A stretch of 8,477 bases of DNA from Planctomycetaceae bacterium (lineage in GTDB: Bacteria; Planctomycetota; Planctomycetia; Planctomycetales; Planctomycetaceae). Every line of letters starts with the position of its first letter. Within the stretch, counting starts at the first letter, position 1. The translations under genes were made by a program, and so were the position numbers. The notes under the pieces were generated by a model that saw only the letters and a list, made by a program, of their open reading frames with translations, had not been told where the DNA came from and ran no database searches. Below, in pieces: positions 6,512-8,477 of the stretch. The stretch is taken from assembly GCA_015487825.1 (NCBI GenBank), contig WFOZ01000824.1, positions 1 through 8,477 on the forward strand, given 5' to 3'.

Positions 6512-6537
6512 GTAGGGTGCGTTACGACGCACACTAC
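6512..6537. repeat. second REP-like palindrome, next to the cyclase stop
   Basis: GTAG-G-GTGCGT (6512-6522) pairs with ACGCAC-A-CTAC (6527-6537) around a TACG tetraloop: ten base pairs with one internal G/A mismatch. The motif GTAGGGTGCGT is one I recall as a dispersed intergenic repeat in many bacteria, unrelated to the CTCGTTCCCAAGC palindrome 70 bases away. It ends 14 bases from the stop codon of the minus-strand cyclase, so it could block 3' exonucleases on that mRNA. In the minus direction the bases after it read AAAATGAATCC, so it is not an intrinsic terminator. Confidence 0.7.
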
Positions 6538-6551
6538 GGTAAACGGCATCT

Positions 6552-8336
6552 TTACATATTCTGGAGATGTCGCAATGCGGCAGTGGCGAATACGAGTGGG
6601 TACATTTTTTCGTAGTACCACAATTTGGCGAAGTAGAAGCCGATTGGGGTCGGATCGGAAAGGTGACCGGCATCAACTCGTTTACAAAGCCACAAAGCAG
6701 CCCGTTCGATTTGATCCTTGTCTGTCTGCATCTGTGACAAGGTTTCCAGAGCCAGTGATGTTTCTTCTATAGAAGAAGGAGTATCAACAGCCCCCCCCCA
6801 ACCGCCATCTTCATTTTGGATCGAACAAAGAAACCTGTGAGCGGCGACCGCTTCGGGGCAGTTTGCCTGACCGGTATCAATGTAGGCCAATAAAACTCGA
6901 GCGGTGCCGTAGACCGGATTTTCGTCCTCGTTGGCGAATTGATTACCAAACCACAAAGGCAACCAGGCTCCATCTGCACGTTGTTGTTTTTTAAGAAACC
7001 GAAAGCCACGCTTCATGGCATCGGTAGAGAAAACCCGCTCGCCATAGATGCCAGAGTCCACAAGGCATGAGGACTTATTCAATGCACGTAATACATGAGC
7101 AGTAATATCAGGCGAACTGCGATCAAAAGGAAGTTTCCCCCAACCTTTACAGAAAGTCGGCCAGCCGCCGTCACGGTTCTGCAAACTTAACAACCACCGC
7201 ACACCATGTTGAACAGCCAGATCGACTTCTGCATGGCGTTCATCAGCAACGCGCTGTTTCAATTTCAAAATGGCAAGAATTGCACCGGGGGTATCGTCCG
7301 CATCCGGAACACCACCTGATAAATCGGTCCACGCCCAGCCACCCGGATCTGCATTGGTAAAGGGATGCACTTTTTTATATTGCTGATCCAGCAACCAATC
7401 GAGCAGAGGGGTCACCTGCTCTTCAGGTAAATCGTCCTTCATCGCGTTGATACTCAGTGTTGTAACCCAGGTTGCCAGATTGGTATCAATTGGCCAGCTG
7501 CCATCTTCACAAACAGATTCAACAAGAAATCGGATCGCATTTTTCACGACCGGATGCTCTGCTTCACCTGCACCACAAAGACTCATCGTGACAAAACTGG
7601 TTAAAGGGGTTGCTTCCAGATAACCTCCCGTAGGTGGTTGGATCCGTTCAAGAACTTTCAGACTGGTCGTCGCCGCGAAATTTCTTAACCATCGCCAATG
7701 CAAAAACCAGGTAGGTTGTTTGCGATGTTTGAGAAGTCCGATTGCAATCAACGCAGGAAGTGCGTAGCTGACCACCGGCAGCTGTGCCCACTTGTACCAG
7801 TTTGCTGGCAGGCAGGAAAGTTCAAACGGCAGTTGACTCACCTGCGACCATCGAACCGTTCCTGCTAATGCACACTGCATAAGAATAGGAACTGAAAAAG
7901 TACGATCTTTCCCGTACCGCTTTTTCACCGCAGCAACTCCACCGATTTTTTCAATATACCGGTCCGTTACATCAAGCCAGTCGGCTGAGAATTCAGAAGT
8001 TGCCCCGTATTTCCCAGCCGTTGCAGCAAAGATCGCTCGAACAAGCATTGTCGTGGAAATATTGCTGAAGCTTTTAGTCGTATCGCCCCAGCCACCATCT
8101 TCGTTACGCGATGCTACGAGCCAGGCAAGCCCTGTGGCTATCAACTGCTGCAACGGAAATTGTCCAGCAAGTTGCCTGTTATGTAACGAAACCTGGTGCA
8201 TCGCCATCAGCGCGGTTGCGGTTGAAAGGGCAGAAGCGGAAAGCTCGCCCTCCCAATGTTGCTGATCATTTTTCGATGCCAGCAATTGTTTCCGGCAAAC
8301 AGCGTAGGAGTGTTCAAGACGGGAATGAATTTTCAT
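6552..8336 (-). CDS. divergent squalene-hopene cyclase-family class II triterpene cyclase
   Basis: This 594-residue protein is a little shorter than bacterial hopene cyclases (about 630-720). Class II cyclases protonate a polyprene such as squalene and fold it into polycyclic lipids at the membrane. QW-type repeats (xxxDGxW) end at Trp83, Trp281, Trp392, Trp458 and Trp513. The catalytic DxDD is DADD at 345-348, with Asp347 as the proton donor, followed by an unusual TPG. His414 in DITAHVL matches the histidine that activates this acid in the Alicyclobacillus enzyme. By-eye alignment gives Trp290 and Trp462 for W312 and W489, but Trp336 for F365, Phe395 for Y420, Tyr191 for W169, Thr563 for F601 and Lys571 for Y609. 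An insert at about 466-473 precedes [10 protein letters not shown] membrane-facing role is expected. The product is therefore uncertain: hopene or another triterpene. No squalene-synthesis genes are adjacent. The ATG has no clear ribosome binding site, and a nine-G run lies in codons 513-516. Confidence 0.88.
   Translation of the reverse strand: MKIHSRLEHSYAVCRKQLLASKNDQQHWEGELSASALSTATALMAMHQVSLHNRQLAGQFPLQQLIATGLAWLVASRNEDGGWGDTTKSFSNISTTMLVRAIFAATAGKYGATSEFSADWLDVTDRYIEKIGGVAAVKKRYGKDRTFSVPILMQCALAGTVRWSQVSQLPFELSCLPANWYKWAQLPVVSYALPALIAIGLLKHRKQPTWFLHWRWLRNFAATTSLKVLERIQPPTGGYLEATPLTSFVTMSLCGAGEAEHPVVKNAIRFLVESVCEDGSWPIDTNLATWVTTLSINAMKDDLPEEQVTPLLDWLLDQQYKKVHPFTNADPGGWAWTDLSGGVPDADDTPGAILAILKLKQRVADERHAEVDLAVQHGVRWLLSLQNRDGGWPTFCKGWGKLPFDRSSPDITAHVLRALNKSSCLVDSGIYGERVFSTDAMKRGFRFLKKQQRADGAWLPLWFGNQFANEDENPVYGTARVLLAYIDTGQANCPEAVAAHRFLCSIQNEDGGWGGAVDTPSSIEETSLALETLSQMQTDKDQIERAALWLCKRVDAGHLSDPTPIGFYFAKLWYYEKMYPLVFATAALRHLQNM
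6791..6799. repeat. run of nine C (nine G in the cyclase coding strand)
   Basis: The run covers codons Trp513-Gly-Gly-Ala516, inside the last QW repeat of the cyclase. The reading frame is open through it as given. Slippage into the frame that reads [10 protein letters not shown] would end at about 6767, roughly nine codons later, removing about 70 residues including Phe567 and Tyr574 of the active-site wall. Runs of this length are known slippage and sequencing-error sites. Confidence 0.8.
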
Positions 8337-8477
8337 ACGGGAATATAAGTTCTTGTTTTACAAATCAGTCATACTGAATGTAGTTCAGGCTGTGCCTGGT
8401 GTAATGAATGTCAGATTGCTTTGTTGCCTTAACATCTCCCAATCATTTGGGTCATCTCAGTTTAAGTCGAATTAAAC
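8337..8477 (-). promoter_or_regulatory. upstream region of the cyclase gene with two adjoining inverted repeats
   Basis: No gene is seen in this last 141 bp. CTGAA/TTCAG (8374-8388, 5-base loop) shares its right end with CAGGC/GCCTG (8386-8398, 3-base loop), so the two hairpins overlap and compete. They sit 38-62 bases before the cyclase ATG, where an operator or leader structure would be. I find no promoter with both boxes acceptable: TTATAT at about 8348-8343 is a possible -10 box, but it is only a few bases from the ATG. GTTTAA (8460-8465) and TTAAAC (8472-8477) form another inverted repeat cut by the window edge. Confidence 0.35.

Noticed and set aside
8111..8377. 88-codon plus-strand open frame antisense to the start of the cyclase
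   Set aside because: The cyclase frame carries QW and N-terminal family motifs across the same bases; the opposite frame has none.

Overview
The window looks like chromosomal DNA from a planctomycete, possibly near the Gimesia/Planctomycetaceae group. The reasons are moderate-to-low GC with long gaps between genes, genes often lacking a strong ribosome binding site, a membrane-anchored PIN-TRAM protein, a squalene-cyclase relative with a 'NPVYGTARV' style C-terminal half, and a periplasmic one-heme protein of a kind I recall from this phylum. The placement rests on protein character recalled from memory, not on a search.

Layout. Bases 1-426 hold no convincing gene. A secreted one-CXXCH protein (427-1728, +) is followed by a 121-bp gap rich in inverted repeats and then by rsmD (1850-2464, +), the 16S rRNA guanine-N2 methyltransferase. 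rsmD converges on a long protein of unknown function (2511-4508, -) that looks like an alpha-helical toroid joined by a lysine-rich linker to a beta-rich, heparinase-II/III-like C-terminal part. About 280 bp of palindrome-rich DNA separates its start from the end of a YacL-like membrane PIN-TRAM protein (4786-5853, -). A gene-free stretch of about 700 bp (5854-6551) follows. Its right third is a cluster of short repeats: a 25-bp direct repeat present twice, a perfect 13-bp-arm palindrome of REP type, and a second unrelated palindrome just beyond the next stop codon. The last gene (6552-8336, -) is a divergent class II triterpene cyclase that keeps the catalytic DxDD acid and its histidine partner but differs at several active-site aromatics. 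Bases 8337-8477 are its upstream region.

How the genes relate. The spacing (121, 46, 277 and 698 bp) and the orientation changes argue against one operon. These look like five mostly independent units: electron transfer or periplasmic redox, rRNA modification, a possible polysaccharide-lyase-like protein, RNA or nucleic-acid handling at the membrane, and isoprenoid lipid cyclisation. I see no CRISPR array, tRNA, rRNA, intact insertion sequence or defence system.

The points most worth following up are the altered active site of the cyclase, a run of nine G in its coding strand that could slip and remove the C-terminus, the mosaic of REP-like palindromes next to it, and mutually exclusive hairpins in the 4681-4749 gap.
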